A stretch of DNA of 64,000 nucleotides from Rhizobium sp. AC27/96. GTDB lineage: Bacteria; Pseudomonadota; Alphaproteobacteria; Rhizobiales; Rhizobiaceae. The notes below the pieces were generated by a model. That model was given only the letters and a program-made list of their open reading frames with translations, searched no databases and was not told the origin of the DNA. The stretch is from contig NZ_LXKN01000058.1 of assembly GCF_001692325.1 (NCBI RefSeq), positions 62,001 to 126,000 on the forward strand. Reading direction: 5' to 3'. A program made the position numbers and the translations under genes. Numbering within the stretch: position 1 is the stretch's first letter; each line of letters begins with the position of its first letter. Of this stretch, positions 54,383 to 62,808 are shown one piece after another.

Positions 54383-55794
54383 AGCTGCCGAAGGCAATCG
54401 GCCTTGTGCATTTTATCGGTATCGGCGGTATCGGGATGAGCGGCATTGCCGAGGTTTTGCATAACCTCGGTCATCGCGTTCAGGGATCCGATCAATCGGA
54501 AAGCGCAAACGTGCAACGGTTGCGCGACAAGGGCATTCCGGTCCATATCGGTCACAAGGCTGAAAATCTCGGCGACGCCGAAGTCGTGGTCGTTTCCACC
54601 GCCATCAAGAAGAGTAATCCGGAACTCATCGCCGCGCGCGAAAAGCTGCTGCCGGTGGTGCGTCGTGCGGAAATGCTGGCCGAACTCATGCGCTTCCGTA
54701 GCGCGATCGCCATTGGGGGCACGCACGGCAAGACCACGACGACATCGCTTGTAGCCACGCTTCTCGAAGCCGGCGGTCTCGATCCCACAGTGATCAATGG
54801 CGGCATCATCAACGCCTATGGCACAAATGCGCGTATGGGCGCCGGCGAATGGATGGTGGTCGAGGCCGACGAATCGGACGGCACCTTCCTGAAGCTGCCT
54901 GCCGATGTCGCTGTCGTCACCAATATCGATCCGGAACATCTTGACCATTACGGCAATTTCGATGCCGTACGCGCCGCCTTCCGGCAGTTCGTCGAGAACG
55001 TGCCGTTCTATGGCTTCGGCGTTCTCTGCATCGACCATCCGGAAGTGCAGTCGCTGGTCGGACGCATCGAGGACCGAAAGGTTATCACCTATGGTGAAAA
55101 CCCGCAGGCGGATGTGCGTTTCTCGAATGTGCGCATCGACGGTACGCGGTCGCTCTTCGACGTCGAGATCCGCAGGCGTCGTACAGGCAAGGTGATCCAC
55201 ATTAAGGATCTCGTCATGCCGATGCCTGGCCGCCACAATATCTCCAATGCGACCGCGGCGGTTGCCGTTGCCAACCGGCTCGGCATTTCCAGCGAGGCGA
55301 TCGCCAAGGGATTGGCTTCCTTTGGCGGGGTCAAACGCCGCTTCACGCTGACCGGTGAATGGAACGGCATCAAGATCTTCGACGATTACGGTCATCACCC
55401 TGTCGAGATCAAGGCGGTGCTGAAGGCAGCGCGCGAGGCTTGCAAGGGCCGCGTCATCGCTGTGCATCAGCCGCATCGCTTCACGCGCCTGTCGAGCCTG
55501 TTCGAGGAATTCGCCGCCTGCTTCAACGATGCCGACAGCATTTTCCTGGCGCCCGTCTATGCCGCTGGTGAGGATCCGATCGAGGGCATCGATTCGCAGG
55601 CGCTCGTGTCGCGCATCAAGGCCAACGGCCATCGCGATGCGCGCTACCTGCCGTCGCAGGAAGATCTTGCCGCCATGGTTGCAGAGATTGCGCAACCGGG
55701 TGATTTTGTGGTTTTGTTGGGAGCTGGCAGTATCACATATTGGGCAGCGTCATTGCCAAAGGAATTGGAAGGCCTCTCGGGTAAGTCCGCATGA
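54379..55794 (+). CDS. murC: MurC, UDP-MurNAc:L-alanine ligase
   Basis: Adds L-alanine to UDP-MurNAc, the first stem-peptide step. 471 residues: N-terminal UDP-binding VHFIGIGGIGMSGIAEVLHN, ATP loop AIGGTHGKTTTTSLVATLLE, VVEADESDGTFLKLPADVAV, NIDPEHLDHYGNFDAVRAAF, and IFDDYGHHPVEIKAVLKAAR near residue 335. It is coupled to murG upstream and murB downstream by four-base overlaps. Confidence 0.97.
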   Translation: MKLPKAIGLVHFIGIGGIGMSGIAEVLHNLGHRVQGSDQSESANVQRLRDKGIPVHIGHKAENLGDAEVVVVSTAIKKSNPELIAAREKLLPVVRRAEMLAELMRFRSAIAIGGTHGKTTTTSLVATLLEAGGLDPTVINGGIINAYGTNARMGAGEWMVVEADESDGTFLKLPADVAVVTNIDPEHLDHYGNFDAVRAAFRQFVENVPFYGFGVLCIDHPEVQSLVGRIEDRKVITYGENPQADVRFSNVRIDGTRSLFDVEIRRRRTGKVIHIKDLVMPMPGRHNISNATAAVAVANRLGISSEAIAKGLASFGGVKRRFTLTGEWNGIKIFDDYGHHPVEIKAVLKAAREACKGRVIAVHQPHRFTRLSSLFEEFAACFNDADSIFLAPVYAAGEDPIEGIDSQALVSRIKANGHRDARYLPSQEDLAAMVAEIAQPGDFVVLLGAGSITYWAASLPKELEGLSGKSA

Positions 55795-56765
55795 AACAGG
55801 TAAATGGGGAAAAGCTTCTGGCGTCGCTCGGCGACGGTGTAAAGGATATCAGGGGTCGGCTGACGCCGGACGCGCCAATGGATCGCGTCACGTGGTTTCG
55901 CGCCGGTGGTTTGGCGGAACTGATGTTCCAGCCCCACGACACGGACGATCTGATCGCGTTCCTGAAGATCCTGCCGGAAGAGGTGCCGCTGACGGTTGTT
56001 GGCGTAGGGTCGAATCTATTGGTGCGCGACGGAGGTATTCCGGGGGTCGTGCTTCGGCTTTCGGCCAAGGGTTTCGGTTCCGTCGAGCTTGCCGGCGAAA
56101 ATCGTATCCTGGCCGGCGCCATATGCCCGGACAAGCACGTCGCCGCCATGGCCATGGATAACAGCATCGGCGGCTTCCATTTTTATTACGGTATTCCGGG
56201 GACCATCGGCGGTGCTGCGCGGATGAATGCCGGCGCCAATGGCGGCGAAACGCGCGAGCGTGTCATCGAGGTGCATGCCGTAGACCGCAAGGGCGAGAAG
56301 CACGTGCTCAGCAATGCCGAGATGGGCTATAGCTATCGGCATTCCGATGCGTCGGAAGATCTGATCTTCACCCATGTTCTGTTCGAGGGCTATCCCGAGG
56401 ACAAGGCCAAGATTCGAGCCGAGATGGATGCCGTGCGTGCCCATCGCGAGACGGTGCAGCCTATTCGCGAAAAGACCGGCGGGTCGACTTTCAAGAATCC
56501 TGAGGGTCTTTCGGCATGGAAGTTGATCGATGAAGCAGGCTGCCGCGGTCTCGTCATCGGCGGTGCGCAGATGTCGTCGCTGCACTGCAATTTCATGATC
56601 AACATGGAACAGGCGACCGGCTACGATCTCGAATATCTCGGCGAGCAGGTTCGTCGTGAGGTTTTCGAGAACTCCGGCGTCAAGCTGGAATGGGAAATCA
56701 AGCGTCTCGGCCACTTCATGCCCGGCCGCGAGGTTCGGCCTTTCCAGGGCGTGACGACGGAATAA
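55791..56765 (+). CDS. murB: MurB, UDP-N-acetylenolpyruvoylglucosamine reductase
   Basis: Reduces the enolpyruvyl group to give UDP-MurNAc, using FAD and NADPH. 324 residues, with TWFRAGGLAELMFQPHDTDD, VVGVGSNLLVRDGGIPGVVL, YGIPGTIGGAARMNAGANGG, and the active-site GGSTFKNPEGLSAWKLIDEA region near residue 235. The short GGSTFKNP form, without the Tyr loop of E. coli MurB, indicates a type II enzyme. It is the last gene before a strong terminator. Confidence 0.96.
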   Translation: MKQVNGEKLLASLGDGVKDIRGRLTPDAPMDRVTWFRAGGLAELMFQPHDTDDLIAFLKILPEEVPLTVVGVGSNLLVRDGGIPGVVLRLSAKGFGSVELAGENRILAGAICPDKHVAAMAMDNSIGGFHFYYGIPGTIGGAARMNAGANGGETRERVIEVHAVDRKGEKHVLSNAEMGYSYRHSDASEDLIFTHVLFEGYPEDKAKIRAEMDAVRAHRETVQPIREKTGGSTFKNPEGLSAWKLIDEAGCRGLVIGGAQMSSLHCNFMINMEQATGYDLEYLGEQVRREVFENSGVKLEWEIKRLGHFMPGREVRPFQGVTTE

Positions 56766-56803
56766 GACGCTTCGATCCGTCTGTAGCTGACAAATTGATT
56801 CAA

Positions 56804-56835
56804 GAAAAAGGCCGGGTCAAAACCCGGCCTTTTCA
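56804..56835 (+). terminator. Rho-independent terminator after murB
   Basis: AAAAAGGCCGGGT-caaa-ACCCGGCCTTTT is a strong stem with A and T tracts, 40 bases past murB. It ends the mraZ-murB transcription unit and separates it from ddl-ftsQAZ. Confidence 0.93.
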
Positions 56836-56852
56836 ATTGGTTATTTCAAGAT

Positions 56853-56960
56853 CCTCAGAGCATTTCCGCTTTTCCTCGAATCGCGAAAACGCTCTATATT
56901 TTTGTTTCTTGACGCATTCCGGACGGAAAACCGCTACGCACTTTTCCTGGAAGTGCTTTA
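56853..56960. repeat. Rhizobial intergenic palindromic repeat (RIME-like)
   Basis: Two adjacent imperfect inverted repeats: GAGCATTTCCGCTTTTCC...GCGAAAACGCTC (56856-56894), then GACGCATTCCGGACGGAAAA...ACTTTTCCTGGAAGTGC (56911-56957). I recognise this pattern (GCATTCCGGACGGAAAACCG with CGCACTTTTCCTGGAA) as a common intergenic mosaic repeat family of Rhizobium/Agrobacterium. It reaches to the stop codon of the MFS gene at 56958. Exact limits need comparison with other copies. Confidence 0.7.
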
Positions 56961-58289
56961 AATCTCGTCGTTGCCCGAGAGCAGGATGCCGATCAGCGAA
57001 AGCAAGGCGGCCGCTGCCAGATAGTAGCCGACGTAGACGAGGCCGTAGGTCGTTGCGAGCCATGTGGCGATGTAAGGAGCCAGGGACGCACCGACGATGC
57101 CGCCGAGATTGAAGGTCATCGATGCACCGGTATAGCGCACGGTGGTCGGGAAGGGCGCGGCCAGGGCAGCGCCGATCGGACCGTAGGTGAAGCCCATCAA
57201 GGCCAGGCCGATGATCGAGCAGGCAAACGCGCCCGCAAGGCCGGCGGTCAGCAGCGACGAATAGAACAGCCCGAAGATGAGGATGCCGATGGTCGTGAGG
57301 ATCAGGACCAGCCGGCGCGAATAACGGTCGGACAACAGGCCGGAAACCGGGATCATCAGGCCGAAGAAGACGACGCCGACGAGCTGCACGACGAGGAACT
57401 GACCCTGTGAATAGCCGAGGCCTGCCGGGAGTGCGCCGGTGCCCACCGGTCGGGTGCCCCAGCTCAGCGTGAAGGCCGTCATCAGGTAGAACAGCACGAA
57501 GGTTGCGACCGCGATGATGGTGCCGAGAATCAGGCTGCGGAGGTGCGAGCCGAAAATGACGGCGATCGGAACGGAAACGCGTTCTTCCTTCTCGATCGCA
57601 CGCTGGAATTCCGGGGTTTCGGTGATCTTCAGACGGACATAGAGGCCGACCGCAACCAGAACGATGCTGATTAGGAACGGGATACGCCAGCCGAAGCTCA
57701 GGAAATCCGTATCGGCCATGCTTTCGCGCAGGATCAGGAAAAGGCCTGCCGAGAGAATGAAGCCGATCGGTGCGCCGAGCTGCGGGAACATCGCATACCA
57801 GCTGCGCTTGCCTTCCGGAGCATTCTCCGTGGCAAGCAGCACCGCGCCACCCCATTCGCCGCCGAGGCCGAGACCCTGGCCGAGACGGCAAAGCGCCAGC
57901 AATATCGGGGCGAGAACGCCGATCGATTCGTAGGTGGGAAGCAGGCCGATCACGACGGTCGACAGACCCATGGTGAGCAGGGCGGCGACAAGCGTCGCCT
58001 TGCGGCCGATGCGGTCACCGAAATGGCCGAAGATCATCGCGCCGATCGGACGTGCGAAGAAAGCGATCGAGAAGGTTGCGAAGGATTGCAGCGTCGCCGA
58101 GGTCGGATCGCTTGCCGGGAAGAACAGCTTCGGGAAGACGATGACCGCCGCCGTTGCATAAACATAGAAATCGAAGAATTCGATTGTCGTGCCGATGAGG
58201 CTCGCGATCAGAACACGCGCCGGAGAATTCGCGGCGGCGTTGTTCGATGACGAGGGGGTCGGCGATAGAGGCGATATCGCGTCAGTCAT
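56958..58289 (-). CDS. MFS transporter, metabolite:H+ symporter (MHS) type
   Basis: A 443-residue inner-membrane protein with 12 transmembrane segments, the first at about 25-45 (SLIGTTIEFFDFYVYATAAV), the MFS loop FGHFGDRIGRKATLVAALLT, GLGLGGEWGGAVLLATENAP and SDRYSRRLVLIL. The FFDFY and GGEWGG segments are typical of ShiA/ProP/KgtP-like symporters for shikimate, betaine or dicarboxylates; the solute is unknown. It is read against the dcw genes and so interrupts the cluster. Confidence 0.92.
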   Translation of the reverse strand: MTDAISPLSPTPSSSNNAAANSPARVLIASLIGTTIEFFDFYVYATAAVIVFPKLFFPASDPTSATLQSFATFSIAFFARPIGAMIFGHFGDRIGRKATLVAALLTMGLSTVVIGLLPTYESIGVLAPILLALCRLGQGLGLGGEWGGAVLLATENAPEGKRSWYAMFPQLGAPIGFILSAGLFLILRESMADTDFLSFGWRIPFLISIVLVAVGLYVRLKITETPEFQRAIEKEERVSVPIAVIFGSHLRSLILGTIIAVATFVLFYLMTAFTLSWGTRPVGTGALPAGLGYSQGQFLVVQLVGVVFFGLMIPVSGLLSDRYSRRLVLILTTIGILIFGLFYSSLLTAGLAGAFACSIIGLALMGFTYGPIGAALAAPFPTTVRYTGASMTFNLGGIVGASLAPYIATWLATTYGLVYVGYYLAAAALLSLIGILLSGNDEI

Positions 58290-58544
58290 AATCCCACCAA
58301 TTTAGATGACGTTGAGGTTTCCTAGGGGCTAAAATCTGTGCTTAGCGTAATTTTTGATCAGCGCAAACGCCAACTGCGCAAGAAATCAACGGTTGCATGC
58401 TATTATTTAGCCGTAATTGTTGATTCGCGAGCAATTGGGCGAGCGTTTGCCAGGGCGTGGGGATGTCTCCGGCGGGTCTTTTCCGGACCATTTTTCATGG
58501 ACTGCTGATTTTCGCCTCGGTTGAGGGCAGAGGAGAAGGGTTTC

Positions 58545-59231
58545 ATGCAGAAAAAGCTTATCGCAGAGTTTCTTGGGACGTTCTGGCTCGTATTCGGCGG
58601 TTGCGGCAGCGCAATCTTCGCCGCCGCATATCCGGGCCTCGGTATCGGTTTTCTAGGTGTTGCTTTCGCGTTCGGTTTGACTGTGTTGACCATGGCCTAT
58701 GCGGTCGGTGGGATATCGGGCGGGCATTTCAATCCGGCCGTGTCGGTTGGCCTGACCGTGGCCGGCCGCTTTCCCGGCAGTCAGCTCATTCCCTATATCG
58801 TCGCGCAGGTTGTCGGTGCCATCGTGGCGGCAGCCGTGCTCTATCTGGTCGCCAGCGGCAAGGCGGACTTCCAGCTGGGAGGCTTTGCCGCGAATGGCTA
58901 TGGCGAGCATTCGCCAGGCGGCTATTCGCTTGTATCCGCGCTGGTGGCCGAGATCGTGTTGACCTTGTTCTTCCTGGTGGTGATTCTCGGTTCGACGAGC
59001 AGCAAGGTGCCGGCCGGCTTCGCGCCGATCGCCATTGGCCTGACGCTGACCCTGATCCACCTGATCTCGATCCCGATCACCAACACCTCGGTCAATCCGG
59101 CGCGGTCGACAGGGCAGGCTCTGTTCGTCGGCGGCTGGGCGCTGCAGCAGCTCTGGCTGTTCTGGGTCGCGCCGATCGTCGGCGGTGCATTGGGCGGACT
59201 GGTCTGGAAACTGGTCGACGACAGCGAGTAA
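58545..59231 (+). CDS. aqpZ: Aquaporin Z
   Basis: A water channel of 228 residues with six transmembrane helices and two NPA half-helices: GGHFNPAVSVGLTVAGRF and NTSVNPARSTGQALFVGG. The selectivity filter residues fit a water-specific pore (Phe near residue 41, His in the fifth helix region, and Arg after the second NPA). GAGGAGAAGG before ATG 58545 decides the start. It is followed by a 30-bp perfect palindromic terminator. Inclusion next to cell wall genes suggests turgor control, but this is conjecture. Confidence 0.96.
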   Translation: MQKKLIAEFLGTFWLVFGGCGSAIFAAAYPGLGIGFLGVAFAFGLTVLTMAYAVGGISGGHFNPAVSVGLTVAGRFPGSQLIPYIVAQVVGAIVAAAVLYLVASGKADFQLGGFAANGYGEHSPGGYSLVSALVAEIVLTLFFLVVILGSTSSKVPAGFAPIAIGLTLTLIHLISIPITNTSVNPARSTGQALFVGGWALQQLWLFWVAPIVGGALGGLVWKLVDDSE

Positions 59232-59255
59232 AATCAGTGTCGTCTTAACGCACTC

Positions 59256-59293
59256 AGGCCCGCATCGGACGTCCGATGCGGGCCTCTTTGTTT
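59256..59293 (+). terminator. Terminator after aqpZ (perfect 30-bp palindrome)
   Basis: AGGCCCGCATCGGAC and GTCCGATGCGGGCCT are perfectly complementary over 15 bases with no loop, followed by CTTTGTTT. Pairing may begin inside the centre when transcribed. Confidence 0.92.
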
Positions 59294-59401
59294 AAAAAAT
59301 CTAAAAGTAGATATTTCAAAAGTAGCAACACTCTGATTCCAATGGCAGAATTCTTTAAGTCAGTTTGATTCGAATTATTCAATCATCGGCTGGGCGGCGG
59401 A

Positions 59402-59440
59402 AAGTTAACGAAAGTAAACGCTTCATTAACCTTAATGTCG
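59402..59440 (+). promoter_or_regulatory. Candidate CtrA-type binding region upstream of ddl-ftsQAZ
   Basis: The region contains GTTAAC at 59404-59409 and CATTAA-CC-TTAATG at 59424-59437, a perfect inverted repeat. CtrA binds TTAA-N7-TTAA or TTAACCAT in alphaproteobacteria, and CATTAACC at 59424-59431 is a close half-site. It lies about 95 bases upstream of ddl, the first gene before ftsQAZ. A cell-cycle regulator here would suit ftsZ timing; not verified. Confidence 0.42.
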
Positions 59441-59530
59441 TTCTAATCGACCTATTGAAAGCGGAGCTAGAATCGCTGTTAGGCGAGGCCGAGTAACCGC
59501 AAAGCAGAGATCGTGAGACCGGGGGTATTA

Positions 59531-60457
59531 ATGGGTGGCAAGCATGTGGCTGTCCTTTTGGGCGGATTTTCCTCGGAAAGGCCTGTCAGCCTTTCCTCGG
59601 GGAAGGCATGCGCTGACGCCTTGGAGGCCGAAGGCTTTCAGGTCACTCGTGTCGATGTCGACCATGACGTCGCCAGCCGCCTTGCGGAGCTGAAGCCCGA
59701 AGTCGTCTTCAATGCTCTTCATGGCCCCTTCGGCGAGGACGGCACCATTCAGGGTATCCTTGAATATCTGCAGATCCCCTACACCCATTCGGGCGTACTC
59801 GCTTCGGCTCTTGCAATGGATAAGTCGCGGGCAAAGACGGTTGCCGCTGCGGCTGGTATTCCGGTTGCCGCTTCGGTTGTCATGGATCGTTTCGAGATTG
59901 TCGGCGAGCATCCGATGAAGCCGCCCTATGTCGTAAAGCCGGTACGCGAAGGGTCGAGCTTCGGCGTCGTGATCGTCAAGGAAGATCAAACGCATCCGCC
60001 GCAGATCGTTACCTCTTCGGAGTGGCGTTATGGCGATGAAGTGCTGGTCGAGCGCTATATTCACGGCCGTGAGCTGACCTGCGGCGTCATGGGCGGCAAG
60101 GTTCTCGGGGTCACCGAGATCGTGCCGCTGGGCCACAGCTTCTATGATTATGATGCCAAGTACGCCAAAGGTGGATCAAAACATGTCCTCCCGGCGGAAA
60201 TTTCACCGAATCTTTACCAAAAGATACAAACATTATCGTTAAGGGCGCATGAAGCTATCGGCTGCCGCGGCGTCAGTCGATCTGACTTCCGTTTCGATGA
60301 TCGCTTTTCCGAAGAAGGTGAACTTGTCTGGCTTGAGGTTAACACCCAGCCCGGCATGACCCCTACCTCGCTGGTGCCTGAAATGGCCGCTCATGCTGGC
60401 TACTCTTTTGGTGAATTTCTCCGGTGGATGGTGGAGGACGCGTCTTGTTTGCGCTGA
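59531..60457 (+). CDS. ddl: D-alanine:D-alanine ligase
   Basis: Makes D-Ala-D-Ala for MurF. The 308-residue ATP-grasp enzyme has VAVLLGGFSSERPVSLSSGK, FNALHGPFGEDGTIQGILEY (first substrate site), TVAAAAGIPVAASVVMDRFE, VVKPVREGSSFGVVIVKEDQ and VWLEVNTQPGMTPTSLVPEM. Between dcw genes it is the DdlB paralogue position. The start at 59531 is used, with CGGGGGTATTA upstream; a GTG at 59513 is less likely. It overlaps the start of ftsQ by 13 bases. Confidence 0.96.
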   Translation: MGGKHVAVLLGGFSSERPVSLSSGKACADALEAEGFQVTRVDVDHDVASRLAELKPEVVFNALHGPFGEDGTIQGILEYLQIPYTHSGVLASALAMDKSRAKTVAAAAGIPVAASVVMDRFEIVGEHPMKPPYVVKPVREGSSFGVVIVKEDQTHPPQIVTSSEWRYGDEVLVERYIHGRELTCGVMGGKVLGVTEIVPLGHSFYDYDAKYAKGGSKHVLPAEISPNLYQKIQTLSLRAHEAIGCRGVSRSDFRFDDRFSEEGELVWLEVNTQPGMTPTSLVPEMAAHAGYSFGEFLRWMVEDASCLR

Positions 60458-61377
60458 CGGTCAAAAATATGAGGCGGTCCCGTCATCGCGTCCCTCTCGC
60501 CATCGATGATGTCGAGGATGCGTTCGTGCTGCCGCGCCCACTTCGTCGCGCCGTGCGCTTCCTGGTCAGCCTTGGCTCCGGGCGTGTCAACATTCCCAAT
60601 CACACGGGTACGGTTTCCGCCTTTCTCCTGTTTGCTGCTACGGGCCTCTATGGCATGTCGGTCGGTGGGCACGGTCAGGCGGTTGCGGAAGCGACGACGT
60701 CTGCTGCCGGCTTCGCCATCGAAGATGTCAAGGTTTCCGGCAATGACGAGACGTCTGAGATCGAGATCCTGCAGCTGCTCGGTCTCGATGGCACGACCTC
60801 GCTTGTCGCTTTGGATGCCGATGCGGCTCGCTTGAAGATCGCGAACCTGCCCTGGGTGCAGACCGTCCAGGTTCGCAAGGTCTACCCGAAGACGGTCGAG
60901 GTTAAGCTGACGGAGCGTAAGGCCTATGCCATCTGGCAGCATGGTTCCGAGCTTTCCCTGATCCAGAAGGATGGCAGCGTCATCGCGCCGCTGCGGGATA
61001 ACAAGTTCGCAAAACTGCCGCTCTTTGTCGGTCGCGATGCTGAAACTGCCGCCGCTTCCGTCGATGATGTCTTTGCCAAGTGGCCCGACATTCGCAACCA
61101 TGTGAAGGCCTTTGTGCGCGTCGCCGGACGCCGCTGGGATCTGTATCTCGACAGCGGCGTGATTGTTAAATTGCCTGAAGACAATATCGATGGCGCGCTC
61201 GCGCGGCTTATCGATCTCGACAAGGACCAGAACCTTCTGCAGCGCGACATCGCTGCCGTCGATCTTCGTCTCGACGATCGTACCGCCATAGAATTGACCC
61301 CGGACGCAACGCTTCGCCGCCAGGCCGCCGTCGATGCGAGAAACAAGGCTTTGAAGAAAGCAGGGCAGGATACATGA
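60445..61377 (+). CDS. ftsQ: FtsQ, divisome protein with POTRA domain
   Basis: A 310-residue bitopic protein: cytoplasmic tail of about 55 residues, transmembrane helix near residues 57-75 (TVSAFLLFAATGLYGMSVGG), POTRA domain about 88-160 (AIEDVKVSGNDETSEIEILQ, LPWVQTVQVRKVYPKTVEVK, LTERKAYAIWQ) and a beta domain. It assembles FtsB/FtsL at the septum. The start is most likely TTG 60445, seven bases after GGAGG and inside the end of ddl; an upstream ATG at 60427 lacks a site. It overlaps ftsA by four bases. Confidence 0.93.
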   Translation: MFALTVKNMRRSRHRVPLAIDDVEDAFVLPRPLRRAVRFLVSLGSGRVNIPNHTGTVSAFLLFAATGLYGMSVGGHGQAVAEATTSAAGFAIEDVKVSGNDETSEIEILQLLGLDGTTSLVALDADAARLKIANLPWVQTVQVRKVYPKTVEVKLTERKAYAIWQHGSELSLIQKDGSVIAPLRDNKFAKLPLFVGRDAETAAASVDDVFAKWPDIRNHVKAFVRVAGRRWDLYLDSGVIVKLPEDNIDGALARLIDLDKDQNLLQRDIAAVDLRLDDRTAIELTPDATLRRQAAVDARNKALKKAGQDT

Positions 61378-62705
61378 GCTTATTCGGTTCGTCCCATTTC
61401 GGCCTGCCGCGCTTGAAGCCGCTGTCTTCGAAGCGATCGCACATCGTGTCGGTCCTCGACATCGGCTCGACGAAGGTCGTCTGCATGATCGGTCGGCTGA
61501 CGCCGCGCGAGGAGAGCCAGGTTCTCCCGAACCGCACGCATAATATCGAGATCATCGGTATCGGCCATCAGCGTTCGCGCGGCATAAAGACCGGTGTCAT
61601 CGCCGATCTCGATGCATTGGAAAGTGTCGTCCGGCTTTCGGTCGATGCCGCCGAGCGCATGGCGGGCCTTACCGTCGACAGTCTGATCGTCAATGTTTCC
61701 GCCGGCCGGCTCGGGAGCGATATCTATACCGCGACCATCGATCTGGGTGGCCAGGAAGTCGAAAGCAACGATCTCAAGAAGGTGTTGGCGGCAGCCTGCC
61801 AGCAGTCGATCCGTCAGGAACGCGCCGTACTGCATTCGCTGGCGACCGGTTATTCGCTCGACGGCGAACGCGGCATTCGTGACCCGCTGGCAATGTTCGG
61901 AGATGCGCTCGGCGTCGACATGCATGTCGTGACGGCTGAGCGTGCGGCGCTGCGCAACCTCGAGCTCTGCATCAATCGTGCGCATCTCTCGGTCGAAGGG
62001 ATGGTGGCAACGCCTTACGCCAGCGGTCTTGCGGCTCTCGTCGACGACGAAGTCGAGCTTGGCTGCGCTGCGATCGACATGGGCGGCGGCACGACGACGA
62101 TTTCGGTCTTTGCCGAGGGCAAACTGGTACATACCGATGCGGTGAGCCTCGGCGGCCATCATGTCACCACCGACCTTGCCCGCGGTCTTTCGACCCGCAT
62201 CGAGGATGCCGAGCGGCTGAAGGTGGTGCACGCCTCGGCGCTGGCGAACTCCTCGGATGAGCGCGAGCTGATTTCCATCCCGCCAATCGGCGAAGACGAG
62301 CGTGACCAGCCGACACAAGTGCCGAAGGCCCTGGTGTCGCGCATCGTCAAGGCCCGTATCGAAGAGACCCTCGAACTGATTCGCGATCGCATTCAGCGCT
62401 CGGGCTTCAGCCCGATCGTCGGCAAGCGTGTCGTTCTGACCGGCGGTGCCAGTCAATTGACCGGTCTGCCCGATGTGGCGCGTCGTGTTCTTGCCCGCAA
62501 TGTCCGCATCGGTCGCCCCATGGGCGTATCCGGCCTGCCGACGGCGGCCAAGGGGCCGGCCTTTTCGACGGCGGTGGGCCTGATGATCTATCCTCAGGTC
62601 GCAGACATGGAGACACATGCGCCGAGCAGCGGACTGCTCTCGTCGCTTGGAGGGAACAACAGCCGCATCGGCCGCGTCGGCCAATGGCTGAAAGAGAGTT
62701 TTTGA
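61374..62705 (+). CDS. ftsA: FtsA, actin-like FtsZ tether
   Basis: A 443-residue actin-fold ATPase that anchors FtsZ to the membrane. It shows VSVLDIGSTKVVCMIGRL (phosphate 1), the 1C domain (AAERMAGLTVDSLIVNVSAG), AAIDMGGGTTTISVFAEG (phosphate 2), VVLTGGASQLTGLPDVARRV (adenosine site), and a C-terminal amphipathic helix RIGRVGQWLKESF for membrane binding. It is coupled to ftsQ and followed by the ftsA-ftsZ gap. Confidence 0.97.
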   Translation: MSLFGSSHFGLPRLKPLSSKRSHIVSVLDIGSTKVVCMIGRLTPREESQVLPNRTHNIEIIGIGHQRSRGIKTGVIADLDALESVVRLSVDAAERMAGLTVDSLIVNVSAGRLGSDIYTATIDLGGQEVESNDLKKVLAAACQQSIRQERAVLHSLATGYSLDGERGIRDPLAMFGDALGVDMHVVTAERAALRNLELCINRAHLSVEGMVATPYASGLAALVDDEVELGCAAIDMGGGTTTISVFAEGKLVHTDAVSLGGHHVTTDLARGLSTRIEDAERLKVVHASALANSSDERELISIPPIGEDERDQPTQVPKALVSRIVKARIEETLELIRDRIQRSGFSPIVGKRVVLTGGASQLTGLPDVARRVLARNVRIGRPMGVSGLPTAAKGPAFSTAVGLMIYPQVADMETHAPSSGLLSSLGGNNSRIGRVGQWLKESF

Positions 62706-62706
62706 G

Positions 62707-62747
62707 TGCCTGATCCCGGGAATGTTTCCCGGGGCAAGCGTCAGGCA
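62707..62747 (+). repeat. Nested hairpin in the ftsA-ftsZ gap
   Basis: TGCCTGA (62707-62713) pairs with TCAGGCA (62741-62747), enclosing a second stem CCCGGGAA (62715-62722) with TTCCCGGG (62726-62733). The T-run of a terminator is absent. In RNA this would be a 15-base-pair stem with an internal loop, located about 60 bases before ftsZ, and might alter processing or stability of the ftsZ message. Confidence 0.7.
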
Positions 62748-62808
62748 AGTGAAATCGAGTGAATTGGCCGGCGTGGCGATGCGGCCATAAAGAGAAGGAA
62801 CGGGTACA

